DNA of 64,000 nt from contig NZ_BNEL01000001.1 of assembly GCF_018327685.1 (NCBI RefSeq), positions 4,650,001-4,714,000 of the forward strand. Direction: 5' to 3'. Shown here piece by piece: positions 37,514-46,143 of this stretch. The stretch is from Streptomyces sp. TS71-3 (lineage in GTDB: Bacteria; Actinomycetota; Actinomycetes; Streptomycetales; Streptomycetaceae). Each line of letters begins with the position of its first letter. Position 1 is the first letter of the stretch. The translations under genes and the position numbers were made by a program. The notes below the pieces were generated by a model that made no database searches, had not been told where the DNA came from, and saw nothing but the letters and a program-made list of their open reading frames with translations.

Positions 37514-39631
37514 ATGGCGGCCGAGCTGGTCAGGGGAGAGAACCACCCCCTCACCCGGACCCGGCTGGAGATCCGGGTGTCGGCCGGCAGCCCGCTCGTG
37601 GCCGGAGCCGCGCTCGGCGACGAGCGCGGCAGGCTGCTCGGCCCCGACCGGCTCGTCCACCCCGGCTCGCCCGCCCTGCCAGGCCTGGAGGTGTCCCAGC
37701 AGGCCGCCGCCGTGCACCGTCTGGCAGTGGACCTGGACGCCTTGAACGACACCGTGCACCGGGTCAGCGTGCTGCTCGCCCTGCCCCATGGCGTCGGCGG
37801 CCCGGCCCGGTTCGGCGCGGTGGCCGCACCCTTCGTCGCGGTCACCGGTCTCGACGGCACCGAACTCGCCACCTACACGATCACCGGCCTGGACACCGAG
37901 TCCGCCGTCGTTGCCGTCGAGCTCTATCGCAGGCAGGGCGCGTGGAAGGTGCGCGCCGTGGGCCAGGGCTACGCGGGCGGCCTCCCCGACCTCCTGGCCG
38001 ACCAGGGACTCGACGACGCCTCCCGGCGGGCGGCGGACATCCACGAAGCGGTGGCCCGAGGTCTCGCCCGGGCCGTCGCCGCGCCACCCTCCCGCCCTCA
38101 GCCGGACTCCCGGACACCGGCGACCGCACAGGGCAGCCCGGCGGGTGGCCGGGATACCGCAGGCACCGGCCGGGATGCCGCGGTGACCGCCGGTGCCCCA
38201 CCCGCCCTGACCCCGTTAGGGGCCCAGGCGGGTCCCGAGGCGGTCCCTCCGGCTTCCGCCGGACCGGAGGGTTCCGCCGCAGTGGAGAGCCCCGCGGGGC
38301 CGGAGGGCCCAGTGAGGCCGGAGGGCCCCGCCCGGCCGGACGCAGCGGGTGAGCCGTCGGCCGGCGGCAGTGCCGCGGGCGCGCACGGCGCGGGCTCCGT
38401 CGACTACACGCACCCCGCGCGCGTCGGCTCCGCTCCGCCGGTCCCCTCCCCGTCTCCGTCCCCCACGCCCTCTCCGTCCGCACCCCCGGACCGCCCCGCG
38501 CCGCCCGTCGCGGGCGACGCCACCGGCTGGACCATGGACGAGCGGCTGTACAACCAGGTCTGGGGCATGTTCGAGGACCTGGCCCGCAGCACGGCCGCCT
38601 ACCGCAGCGCCGTCGGCTTCGCCGACTCCCGCCGGGGCCAGGAGATGGACAAGGCGTTCGCCGACCCGCGCAACCGGATGGGCGGAGCCGGCGACACCGC
38701 CCGTGCGGCGGCCGAGGAGCGGCACGCGAGCCTGGTCGACCAGGCGCGGCAGGCGCTCGACCGGGACCTGGCCCAGCTGATCGCCGAGTCCGAGGTCGTC
38801 GAGCCCGCGCTGCCCGTCGCGTACGCCCGCTGGGACAACCCGGTCTGGGACGCCTACCGGGTCCCTGATGAGGCCGCCATGGCCGTACGGCTGGGGGACC
38901 TGTACCTGCCCGAGAGCGCCGGTCTGCGCATCCCGCTGCTGGTGAGGCTGCCGCTGGCGCGTGGCCTGTGGATCGACTGCGGGCAGGCGGACGGCGGGTC
39001 CGATCTCCCGATGGGCCCGGACGAGGTGCGCTCGGTCGCCGCTGAGAGCGCGGCCGCACTCGCGGCGCGGCTGCTCGCCGTGCACCCCGCGCGGGCGTTC
39101 GACGTGCACATCATCGACCCCGCGGGGACGGCCTCCGGGCCGCTTGGCCCGCTGCTGCGCTCCGGTGTGCTGAGCGAGCCGCCGGCCGCGGGCGCCGCCG
39201 CCATCTCGGCCATGCTCACCGGCCTGACCCGGCGCGTGGACCTCGTCCAGATGGCGGAGCAGGGCGGCGCCGCGGACGCCCTGCCACCGGGCGTGGGCAC
39301 CGCGGAGCATCTGCTCGTCGTCCACGACTTCCCGCATGGCTTCGACGACCGCGCCGTCCACCAACTCCGGTACCTGGCGGACGAGGGCCCGGCCGTCGGC
39401 GTCCACCTGCTGCTGATCGGCGCACGTGAGGACGCCCTCGGCTACGGGCCGCTGCTCGATCCGCTGTGGCGCTCGCTGCTGCGGCTGACGCCGGTGCCCG
39501 ACGACCACCTCGTCGACCCCTGGGTCGGTCACGCGTGGACCTACGAGCCGCTGCGCGTACCGCCCGGCAGCCAGGTGCTCCAGCAGGTGCTCGCGCGGAT
39601 GGCGACGGCCCGTCACCCCTGGAACCGCTGA
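37514..39631 (+). CDS. TerD domain fused to a large C-terminal region resembling an FtsK-like ATPase domain
   Basis: A 705-residue protein. Residues about 1-190 are a TerD-like domain (LDALNDTVHRVSVLLALP, ELATYTITGLDTESAVVAVELYRRQGAWKVRAVGQGY). A 140-residue Pro/Ala/Gly/Ser linker follows. The rest (about 335-705) is helical then alpha/beta, with the blocks FDVHIIDPAG, TAEHLLVVHDFPHGFDD and HQLRYLADEGPAVGVHLLLIGARED. These resemble FtsK/SpoIIIE-like proteins found in Ter clusters (from memory), with Walker B-like strands but no clear P-loop. The function is unknown; a stress-linked, membrane-associated role is inferred from neighbours. The ATG at 37514 fits the TerD N-terminus; one at 37487 is an alternative. 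Confidence 0.75.
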   Translation: MAAELVRGENHPLTRTRLEIRVSAGSPLVAGAALGDERGRLLGPDRLVHPGSPALPGLEVSQQAAAVHRLAVDLDALNDTVHRVSVLLALPHGVGGPARFGAVAAPFVAVTGLDGTELATYTITGLDTESAVVAVELYRRQGAWKVRAVGQGYAGGLPDLLADQGLDDASRRAADIHEAVARGLARAVAAPPSRPQPDSRTPATAQGSPAGGRDTAGTGRDAAVTAGAPPALTPLGAQAGPEAVPPASAGPEGSAAVESPAGPEGPVRPEGPARPDAAGEPSAGGSAAGAHGAGSVDYTHPARVGSAPPVPSPSPSPTPSPSAPPDRPAPPVAGDATGWTMDERLYNQVWGMFEDLARSTAAYRSAVGFADSRRGQEMDKAFADPRNRMGGAGDTARAAAEERHASLVDQARQALDRDLAQLIAESEVVEPALPVAYARWDNPVWDAYRVPDEAAMAVRLGDLYLPESAGLRIPLLVRLPLARGLWIDCGQADGGSDLPMGPDEVRSVAAESAAALAARLLAVHPARAFDVHIIDPAGTASGPLGPLLRSGVLSEPPAAGAAAISAMLTGLTRRVDLVQMAEQGGAADALPPGVGTAEHLLVVHDFPHGFDDRAVHQLRYLADEGPAVGVHLLLIGAREDALGYGPLLDPLWRSLLRLTPVPDDHLVDPWVGHAWTYEPLRVPPGSQVLQQVLARMATARHPWNR

Positions 39632-39695
39632 GCAGCGCGTACCCCCGGGGCACCAGGTACTGTGAAACTGCCTTTACCTGGCTCTTTACTATTAC

Positions 39696-39725
39696 TTGGC
39701 AATAACTGTAGCCTGACTTTACGTT
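39696..39725 (+). promoter_or_regulatory. Candidate terC promoter in an AT-rich patch
   Basis: TTGGCA (39696-39701), 18 nt, TACGTT (39720-39725). It lies in a roughly 70-bp AT-rich patch with three CTTTAC repeats (39672, 39685, 39717) and a 7-bp stem CCAGGTA/TACCTGG (39653-39659, 39675-39681). The leader to the GTG at 39803 would be about 70 nt. Confidence 0.5.
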
Positions 39726-39802
39726 ACGGGGGCTTCGGGCAGGCGGGACCTCCGAGCAGCGACAACGCCGACTTGCTGACGTGCCGAACTGCCGGAGGCG
39801 CA

Positions 39803-40900
39803 GTGGACGTTTCCCCGACACTCTGGGTGCTGACCATCGTGGGTCTGGCCGTGCTGATCGCGGCCGATTTCGTCATCGGCCGCAAGCCCCACGAGGTGTC
39901 CATCAAGGAGGCCGGGGCGTGGACCGCCGTCTGGGTGGCCCTGGCGGCGCTGTTCTGCGCCGGGCTGGCCGTGTTCGCGGGCGGCGGGCCCGCCGGGCAG
40001 TTCGCCGCCGGCTACATCACCGAGAAGTCGCTCAGCGTCGACAACCTCTTCGTCTTCGTGCTGATCATGGCGAAGTTCTCGGTGCCCGCCCGGTACCAGC
40101 AGCGGGTGCTGCTCCTCGGGGTGCTGATCGCCCTGGTGCTCAGGGCCGGCTTCATCGCGGCGGGCGCCGCGATCATCGCCAGCTTCGCCTGGGTGTTCTA
40201 CATCTTCGGCGCCTTCCTCGTCTGGACGGCCTGGAAGCTGATCCAGGAGGCCCGCCAGGGCGGCAACGACGAGGAGTTCGAGGAGAACCGGCTGCTCCGG
40301 TCTCTGGAGCGGCGATTCGGCGTGGCCGACCGCTACCACGGCACCAAGCTGTGGATCCGCCGGAACGGCAAGCGCGTCATGACGCCGATGCTGGTCGTCA
40401 TGCTGGCCATCGGCACCACCGATGTGCTCTTCGCGCTCGACTCCATCCCCGCGATCTTCGGCCTCACCCAGGATCCGTACATCGTCTTCACCGCCAACGC
40501 CTTCGCCCTGATGGGCCTCAGGCAGCTCTACTTCCTCCTCGGCGGTCTGCTGAGGCGGCTGGTGCACCTCAGCTACGGGCTCTCGGTCATCCTGGGCTTC
40601 ATCGGCGTCAAGCTGATCCTGCACGCCCTCCACGAATCCGGCGTCCCGGCTCCGGAGATCTCCACCCCGGTCTCGCTGGGCGTCATCTGCGCGGTGCTGA
40701 TCGTCACGACCATCACCAGCCTGATGGCCTCCGCGCGCGGCGACGCGGAGGAGCCGGCACGTCCGCCCGAGCCCGGTGAACCCGCGGAGCACCGGACGGA
40801 ACCCGAGGCGGAGCAGCCCCGGCGGCGCCCCGGGCCCGGGAACGGTTCGGGGGCCACCAGGGCGCCTGAGGACAGCTCGGAGTCCTGGAAGGCGCGCTGA
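39803..40900 (+). CDS. TerC family integral membrane protein
   Basis: A 365-residue protein with about eight to nine transmembrane helices. The TerC hallmarks are the acidic residues in ITEKSLSVDNLFVFVLIM and in TTDVLFALDSIPAIFG. These proteins are linked to metal (especially Mn2+) export and to tellurite resistance, working with TerD at the membrane. A charged cytoplasmic loop (EARQGGNDEEFEENRL) lies in the middle and a 55-residue Pro/Glu/Arg-rich tail at the end. The GTG at 39803 with GGAGG 4 nt upstream is chosen. Confidence 0.93.
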   Translation: MDVSPTLWVLTIVGLAVLIAADFVIGRKPHEVSIKEAGAWTAVWVALAALFCAGLAVFAGGGPAGQFAAGYITEKSLSVDNLFVFVLIMAKFSVPARYQQRVLLLGVLIALVLRAGFIAAGAAIIASFAWVFYIFGAFLVWTAWKLIQEARQGGNDEEFEENRLLRSLERRFGVADRYHGTKLWIRRNGKRVMTPMLVVMLAIGTTDVLFALDSIPAIFGLTQDPYIVFTANAFALMGLRQLYFLLGGLLRRLVHLSYGLSVILGFIGVKLILHALHESGVPAPEISTPVSLGVICAVLIVTTITSLMASARGDAEEPARPPEPGEPAEHRTEPEAEQPRRRPGPGNGSGATRAPEDSSESWKAR

Positions 40901-40949
40901 GGCGTGCCTCGGCACGTCGGTGCAGCGCGCGCGGGCACGCACACCGACG

Positions 40950-40963
40950 CGCCCCTCGGGGCG
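40950..40963. terminator. Hairpin between convergent terC and S66 peptidase genes
   Basis: CGCCCC-TC-GGGGCG forms a compact hairpin about 50 nt after the terC stop; a second small palindrome CGTGCCTCGGCACG lies at 40903-40916. Confidence 0.5.
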
Positions 40964-41054
40964 TTCGGGCACACGGGCGGGCACGCGTGCCAGGACGGCT
41001 GGTCCACCGTGGTGGGGCCATGCCGAGACGGCCCGCCGGTGCGCTGACGCGCGG

Positions 41055-42113
41055 TCAGTACGTCACGGTGATCCGCCGAGCCGGGCCGTCCACCCGTACC
41101 TCGCCGCCGTACGGGATCACCAGCTGCGGGTCGGTGTGGCCGAAGTCCACGTCGAAGACGGCCATCGTCTCGGGGGCGTACGCCGCGAGCGCGCGCAGTA
41201 CGGCCTCGCGCTGCAACCGCGTGTAACGGGCCTTCGCGGGGCCGTCCTGCGGGCGCTCGAAGGACCAGGCCTTGGCGCGGGCCATCAGCAGCGCGGAGAA
41301 CCGGCGCAGCAGCCCCCGCTCGCCCATGTTGCGCAGCGTCCGGAAGACCTCGACATCGCCGGGCAGCTCCTCGGAGGTCTCCAGGAACAGCACGCCGCCG
41401 TCCAGGGCGGCCGGATCGGGGATCTCGCGGTCCGCCGCCAGCAGCCAGGAGAGGATCTCCAGATTGCCGCCCCAGGAGCGGCCGGTCACGACCCGCTCGG
41501 GGCGGTGCCAGATCCAGCCGCCGCCCGGCTCCGTCGCCGGCTCCGAATCGAAGGTCTCGGGCGACTGCCAGGGGCCGTTGACGTCGGTGAAGCGGTCGGC
41601 GGGCCGCAGCTCGTAGGGGCCGGAGGTGAACAGCGCGGCGCGCAGCGACTCGGCGGTCAGCGGCGCCATCGCGCCGGGGCGGCCCAGCTCGCACATCACC
41701 GTGCCCCCGTGGTAGCCGACGATGCCGGTGTTGAAGAGGTAGGCGAGGAGGTTGATGTTGTCGCTGTAGCCGAAGAACGGCTTCGGGTTCGCCCGCAGCA
41801 GCGCGCGGTCCAGCAGCGGCAGCACGGTGATCTGGTCGTCGCCCCCGATGCTCGCCATGACCGCCTTGACCGACGGGTCGGCGAACGCCGCGTGCAGGTC
41901 GTCGGCCCGCTGCTGGGGCGAGGCGCCCATCTTCCGCGTCGCGGGGTACTCGACCGGCTCCAGACCGAACTCCGTCCGCAGCCGCTCGAGTCCCAGCTCG
42001 TAGGGGCGCGGGAAGATCTCGGGGAGCCCCGCGGACGGGGAGACGACGGCGATCCGGTCGCCGGGGACGGGCTTGGGCGGCGTGAGGGGGGCGAACGCGC
42101 CTGTAGCGGTCAT
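41055..42113 (-). CDS. S66 family peptidase (LD-carboxypeptidase / MccF-like)
   Basis: A 352-residue protein of peptidase family S66. Blocks seen are GDRIAVVSPSAGLPEIFP, ASIGGDDQITVLPLLD, the nucleophile region GYSDNINLL, the charge-relay glutamate in SWGGNLEILSW and histidine in FGHTDPQLVIPYG. Family members cleave LD bonds of peptidoglycan tetrapeptides during recycling, or detoxify microcin C-like aminoacyl nucleotides (MccF); which of these applies is not decided by sequence alone. TACCCT lies 6 nt before the ATG, suggesting a leaderless mRNA. It is divergent from aroQ. Confidence 0.88.
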   Translation of the reverse strand: MTATGAFAPLTPPKPVPGDRIAVVSPSAGLPEIFPRPYELGLERLRTEFGLEPVEYPATRKMGASPQQRADDLHAAFADPSVKAVMASIGGDDQITVLPLLDRALLRANPKPFFGYSDNINLLAYLFNTGIVGYHGGTVMCELGRPGAMAPLTAESLRAALFTSGPYELRPADRFTDVNGPWQSPETFDSEPATEPGGGWIWHRPERVVTGRSWGGNLEILSWLLAADREIPDPAALDGGVLFLETSEELPGDVEVFRTLRNMGERGLLRRFSALLMARAKAWSFERPQDGPAKARYTRLQREAVLRALAAYAPETMAVFDVDFGHTDPQLVIPYGGEVRVDGPARRITVTY

Positions 42114-42220
42114 GACGAGAGGGTAGGCGGCGGCGCGTGGCCGGCGCACCACGATAAAAACCGGGCCTCCGAGGCGTGATAGACCGTCTCGGGAATGCTG
42201 CCGACAGCCCGGAGGATCAC

Positions 42221-42694
42221 GTGCCCCGCACCCTCGCCACCGCTCCGATCATGGTCCTGAACGGCCCCAACCTCAATCTGCTCGGCCAGCGCCAGCCGGA
42301 GATCTACGGCTCCGAGACGCTCGCCGACGTGGAGGCCCTGTGTGTCCGGACGGCGAAGGCGCACGGCGGGACGGTGGACGCCCGGCAGTCCAACCACGAG
42401 GGCGAGCTCGTCGACTGGATCCAGGAGGCCCGCGAGAACCACGCGGGCATCGTGATCAACCCCGGCGCCTACTCCCACACCTCCGTCGCCATCCTCGACG
42501 CGCTGCACGCCTGCGACGGCCTGCCGGTGCTGGAGGTCCACATCTCCAACATCCACAAGCGCGAGGAGTTCCGGCACCACTCGTACGTGTCGCGCCGCGC
42601 CGACGGGGTGATCGCGGGCTGCGGCGTGCAGGGCTACGCGTTCGCGGTGGAGCGCATCGCGGCTCTGCTGGCGCCGGCGGCCGTGCGCGCGTAG
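42221..42694 (+). CDS. aroQ: 3-dehydroquinate dehydratase, type II
   Basis: A 157-residue enzyme of the shikimate pathway that dehydrates 3-dehydroquinate to 3-dehydroshikimate. Type II features are [19 protein letters not shown] with the catalytic tyrosine on the lid, [33 protein letters not shown], and the catalytic histidine in [14 protein letters not shown]. It works as a dodecamer in the cytoplasm. GGAGG with 5-nt spacing fixes the GTG at 42221. It stands alone; an IS110-type element lies just downstream. Confidence 0.95.
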   Translation: MPRTLATAPIMVLNGPNLNLLGQRQPEIYGSETLADVEALCVRTAKAHGGTVDARQSNHEGELVDWIQEARENHAGIVINPGAYSHTSVAILDALHACDGLPVLEVHISNIHKREEFRHHSYVSRRADGVIAGCGVQGYAFAVERIAALLAPAAVRA

Positions 42695-42799
42695 GCGGCG
42701 GGGGCTCCGAGGGCCAGGGGCTCCGAGCGCCGGGGCCCCGCGGCGTAGCGGCGCCGTCCGGGAAGGAATGCCTGGTCAGCGGCCTGTTGAGGTGTGCTC

Positions 42800-44270
42800 G
42801 GGACCCGATTGATGCTCCTATTGCCTGTCAAGCGGCTTGAAGCCAGTTGCGGTAGGCGTGAGCGAGGTCGTCGTCACGGCGGATGCCGCGTTCGAGGGTG
42901 GAGATGGCGGTCGGTCAGAGACCGAAGTGGCGGGCGGCGGCGGTCAGGGTGATGTTCTTGGACTGCCGCAGTGGCCGCAGGTCGGCGATGGCGGGGACGG
43001 TGACGGTAGTGGTCAGGCAGCGGAAGATCTCCCGGGCGATGGCTCGTTTCAGGAGTCGGATGATCTCCTTCTTCGTGCGGCCGGCAGCCGTGTGCCGTGC
43101 CACGTACTCGCGGGTGCGGGAGTCGCTGGACATGCGGACCAGGGTGATGCGGTAGAGGGCTGCGTTGGCCTGCCGGTCGCCGCCGCGTGAGAGGCGGTGG
43201 CGGTGGGTCCGGCCGCTGGAGGCGGGGACGGGTGCGGCTCCGCACAGTGCGGCGAAGGAAGCCTCGGTCCGCATGCGTTCGGGGTTGCCGCCGGCGGTGA
43301 CCAGCAGCTGGGCTGCGGTGTCGGGGCCGACTCCGTAGGCGGACCGCAGGCCGGGGTTGTGGGCGGTGACCTCGTCGTCCAGGATCTTGGTCAGTGCCTG
43401 GTGCTCGGCCGTCAGTTCCTTGACGCGTCGGGCGAGACTCTTCAGCGCGGTGAGGACCGCGGTGTGGACCGCGTCCCCGGCCGGACGCAGCCGGGCCAGG
43501 GTATCGGTGCGGTCTGTTCCTTTGAGCTGGCCGTACTTGCCCCGAATGGTCTCGGGAGCGGTGATGAGGATGTGGCCTATCTGGTTCAGTGCGGCGGTGC
43601 GTGCCTTGATGGCGGAACGGGCGGCGTTGTGCAGGGCGCGTATACCGGCGACGGTGTCGTCCTTGGGGGCGGCGTGGGCCCGTCCGGACAGTGCGGCGCG
43701 GGCGGCGGCGTAGGCGTCGATGGGGTCAGACTTGCCGATGCGGCGGCGTTCGGCCCGGTCGGGCGGGTTGACCTCGATCACGCGGTGCCCGTGGGAGCGG
43801 GCGGCGCGGGTGAAGCCGGCTCCGTAGGAGGCGGTGCCTTCCACGCCGATGGTGATCACGTCGCCGTGGGCGTTCAGGAAGGCCAGGGCCGCGGCGTACC
43901 CGGCAGCGGTGGTGCTGAACTCCGCGTCCGCGAGATGGCCGCCGTTGTCGCTGATGACCGCGACGTGGAGCGTGTCGGCGTGGGAGTCGACCCCGCCGAA
44001 CACGTCTTTCTCCGTGGTGTCCTCTGCCACCGCTGATGTCATGCTGAAGGTGCCTTCCTAGCCGGAGGTGAGGCGCCGGCCGGGTGGCGCAGACAGGACA
44101 TTGAGGGGGCTTCTGACCAAGCTCCTGACTTGTTGAATCGACCCCAGATGCTCGGTCTGCAGCCGTAAGAACGGGTCCCGGCGGCCGGACAGAACAACCG
44201 GAGGACAGTCCAGCAGGACGTCAGTCAGTGGGAGAGCCACGACCACGGGAACCTGCGTACCACCATCAAT
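42800..44270 (-). mobile_element. IS110-family insertion sequence (ends approximate)
   Basis: The element contains one transposase gene on the minus strand and sits between aroQ and the metallo-hydrolase gene. IS110 elements lack clear terminal inverted repeats, so the ends cannot be fixed by eye. A perfect 13-bp palindrome TCAAGCGGCTTGA (42828-42840) lies near the downstream end. The other side holds about 230 noncoding bases (44043 to about 44270) upstream of the transposase. In this family that upstream end encodes a bridge RNA that pairs with donor and target DNA. Confidence 0.6.
42915..44042 (-). CDS. IS110 family transposase
   Basis: A 375-residue intact recombinase. The N-terminal DEDD/RuvC-like domain shows D19 (FGGVDSHAD), E68 (GVEGTASYG), D106 and D109 (GKSDPIDAYAAARAAL). 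The C-terminal Tnp_20 domain has YGVGPDTAAQLLVTAGGNPERM and the nucleophile-serine region ASSGRTHRHRLSRGGDRQAN. No frameshift or early stop is present, so it is potentially active. It is slightly shorter than the roughly 400-residue IS110 prototype. The start ATG at 44042 has GGAAGG about 12 nt upstream. Confidence 0.93.
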   Translation of the reverse strand: MTSAVAEDTTEKDVFGGVDSHADTLHVAVISDNGGHLADAEFSTTAAGYAAALAFLNAHGDVITIGVEGTASYGAGFTRAARSHGHRVIEVNPPDRAERRRIGKSDPIDAYAAARAALSGRAHAAPKDDTVAGIRALHNAARSAIKARTAALNQIGHILITAPETIRGKYGQLKGTDRTDTLARLRPAGDAVHTAVLTALKSLARRVKELTAEHQALTKILDDEVTAHNPGLRSAYGVGPDTAAQLLVTAGGNPERMRTEASFAALCGAAPVPASSGRTHRHRLSRGGDRQANAALYRITLVRMSSDSRTREYVARHTAAGRTKKEIIRLLKRAIAREIFRCLTTTVTVPAIADLRPLRQSKNITLTAAARHFGL

Positions 44271-44447
44271 GTCAGTGGGGGGTGCCACGATCGGGGCATG
44301 ACCTTACTGCTGGGCGTCCTGCTGCCGGCGCTGTTGCCGGCCCTGCTCCTGACGCGGCCTGCCGGGCGGCCCGCCGGGCGCCGGTTTCGCGGCGCCCTGG
44401 CGCGGGCGTGCGGGCGGCGGTGGCCGGGGCGGTCCGGCCACCGGGGC
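44043..44447. other. IS110 upstream end and flank; no gene
   Basis: This 405-bp stretch lies upstream of the transposase. The part nearest the gene is the candidate bridge-RNA region. An ATG at 44298 begins a hydrophobic frame, but it runs antisense into the metallo-hydrolase gene without coding character and is not called. Confidence 0.5.
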
Positions 44448-45104
44448 TCACCAGCCGCGAGCGCGCCACTGCGGCAGGTGCGGGCGCTCCGCTCCGAGGG
44501 TGGTGTCGTTCCCGTGCCCGGGATAGACCCAGGCCTCGTCGGGAAGCGGCTCGAAGATCTTGGTCTCCACGTCGTCGATCAGGCTCGCGAAGGCCGCCGG
44601 GTCCTTGCGGGTGTTGCCGACGCCCCCCGGGAAGAGGCAGTCGCCGGTGAAGACGTGCGGGTGACCGTGCGGGTCGTCGTAGATCAGCGCGATCGAGCCC
44701 GGGGTGTGGCCCACGAGATGGCGGGCCGTGAGCGGCACCCGGCCGACCCGCACGGTGTCCCCGTCCTCGACGAGCACCTCGGTCGCCACGGGAATCCCCT
44801 CCGCGTCGTACCGTCCGGCATAGGTGCGCGCCCCCGTCGCCGCGACGACCTCACCGAGAGCCCCCCAGTGGTCCCCATGGCGGTGGGTGGTGACGACCGA
44901 GGCGATGCCGTCGTCGCCGATCAGCGTCAGCAGCGTCGCGGCGTCCGCCGCCGCGTCGATCAGGAGCTGCTCGTCCGTGGCACGGCAGCGCAGCAGATAG
45001 GCGTTGTTGTCCATGGGGCCGACGGCCACCTTGGAGATCATCAGCTCCTGCAACTCGTGCACGTCGGCGGGCCCGCCGACCCGCACCTCTCCGGTGTATG
45101 TCAT
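44448..45104 (-). CDS. MBL-fold metallo-hydrolase (glyoxalase II-like)
   Basis: A 218-residue metallo-beta-lactamase-fold protein. The zinc motif THRHGDHWG (H74, H76, D78, H79) is followed by HLVGHTPGSIALIYDD, TGDCLFPGGVG and the final YPGHGNDTTLGAERPHLPQW. The fold hydrolyses thioesters such as S-lactoylglutathione or other small thiol adducts; since actinobacteria use mycothiol, the true substrate is probably different. No ribosome site is obvious. It lies 78 bp from the next gene on the same strand, which is also linked to thiol chemistry. Confidence 0.88.
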   Translation of the reverse strand: MTYTGEVRVGGPADVHELQELMISKVAVGPMDNNAYLLRCRATDEQLLIDAAADAATLLTLIGDDGIASVVTTHRHGDHWGALGEVVAATGARTYAGRYDAEGIPVATEVLVEDGDTVRVGRVPLTARHLVGHTPGSIALIYDDPHGHPHVFTGDCLFPGGVGNTRKDPAAFASLIDDVETKIFEPLPDEAWVYPGHGNDTTLGAERPHLPQWRARGW

Positions 45105-45182
45105 GGCACGCAGCCTACGCAGGCGCCGCGGGCGGGGAAGGCACGGCGGGCCCGGCGAACGGCCGGCCCGCCCCGGAGTGTC

Positions 45183-45872
45183 CTACAGCGGCGGCAGCGC
45201 GGGGAGGCCGCCGCCCGTGACCTTCAGCCCGGTGCCGTCGCGGCGGCCGCTGAGCCACCCCAGCAGATCGGCGGGGGTGCCGGTGACGCGTACCGGGCCG
45301 CCCGCGGCGCCGCCGCCGGTCTCGCGGGTGCGGCCGCCGTCGGGGGCCAGCGTGGCCGGGGGCACTTCCGGGTGGCCGGAGAACCGCTGGGCGAGATAGT
45401 CGACGGCCCGGTCGGTGAAGTCCTCGGGGAGCGACTCCAGCGTGTAGCCGATGCCGAGATCCGTGTGGTGCATCTCGACCTCGATCAGCCGCCGGAAGGG
45501 GAGGCGGGATGCGGAATCTCTGACGCCGCCCCGCAGTTCTACCGTGCGGGACCAGTCCGCCGGGACCCCGGCCGCCGCCAGGAAGCGGTCCGAGGCGGCC
45601 CGCAGGTCGGCGACCTGGGCGTCGAGGGCGCGCGGAGCGTCCCGTTCCAGGTCGGTCGCCCGGGCGTCGTCGCTCGCGTACATGGGCCGGCCGGCCAGCA
45701 CGTTCACCAGAGCGTCCGCGTTCCTGGCCAGGTGGGCGAGCACGTGCCCCCGGGTCCAGCCGGGCAGCAGGGACGGCCCGGCCACTGCTGGAGGCTCGAT
45801 CGCGGCGACTGCGCGGAGCAGCCGGTCCGTCGCGTCACGTACAGACTGGAGGTCGCGCACATGATCGATCAT
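45183..45872 (-). CDS. Maleylpyruvate isomerase family mycothiol-dependent enzyme
   Basis: A 229-residue protein of the DinB-like/MDMPI fold. Metal-ligand candidates are the histidine in GHVLAHLARN (about residue 47) and the glutamate and histidine in EVEMHHTDLG (133, 136). Members use mycothiol as cofactor or transfer to it; the substrate is unknown. The ATG at 45872 is 7 nt after TATGGT, suggesting a leaderless mRNA; an ATG four codons upstream (45884) overlaps that -10. The start lies in a 14-bp palindrome CATGATCGATCATG. It is divergent from uvrA. Confidence 0.85.
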   Translation of the reverse strand: MIDHVRDLQSVRDATDRLLRAVAAIEPPAVAGPSLLPGWTRGHVLAHLARNADALVNVLAGRPMYASDDARATDLERDAPRALDAQVADLRAASDRFLAAAGVPADWSRTVELRGGVRDSASRLPFRRLIEVEMHHTDLGIGYTLESLPEDFTDRAVDYLAQRFSGHPEVPPATLAPDGGRTRETGGGAAGGPVRVTGTPADLLGWLSGRRDGTGLKVTGGGLPALPPL

Positions 45873-46143
45873 GGCAATGACCATAGCCCCGCCACACGTT
45901 CGGGTGAAGCCGGTGGACCGCCTCCGCAAATCGAATGCACGTGCTATACCCTCGGTCGAGGCATCGGGCATGCTTGGTACTCCGGGGCAGCATTCGGGTG
46001 GTGCAGAGTGGTGCTCGGGGGCATGTACAGCTTCTTCCGCCGACCAGGCGACCCCGCCCCTCGCTGACGGCGGCCCCTCATAGTCTGTGGAAGACCGGGG
46101 GCCCCGCCCCTTGTCGTTTCTCTCAAGAAAGGTGCGGACCGGC

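Noticed and set aside
39632..39802. Mn2+ (yybP-ykoY) riboswitch before terC
   Set aside because: I could not find its conserved internal loops; only one simple stem is present, and the likely promoter lies inside the region.
44298..44450. A plus-strand ATG with hydrophobic codons, preceded by ATGTCAGTG and CACGAT, like a leaderless damage gene
   Set aside because: The frame runs through the metallo-hydrolase gene antisense without coding character and the -10 match is poor.
45873..46143. LexA box upstream of uvrA
   Set aside because: No CGAAC-N4-GTTCG-like palindrome was seen in the gap.
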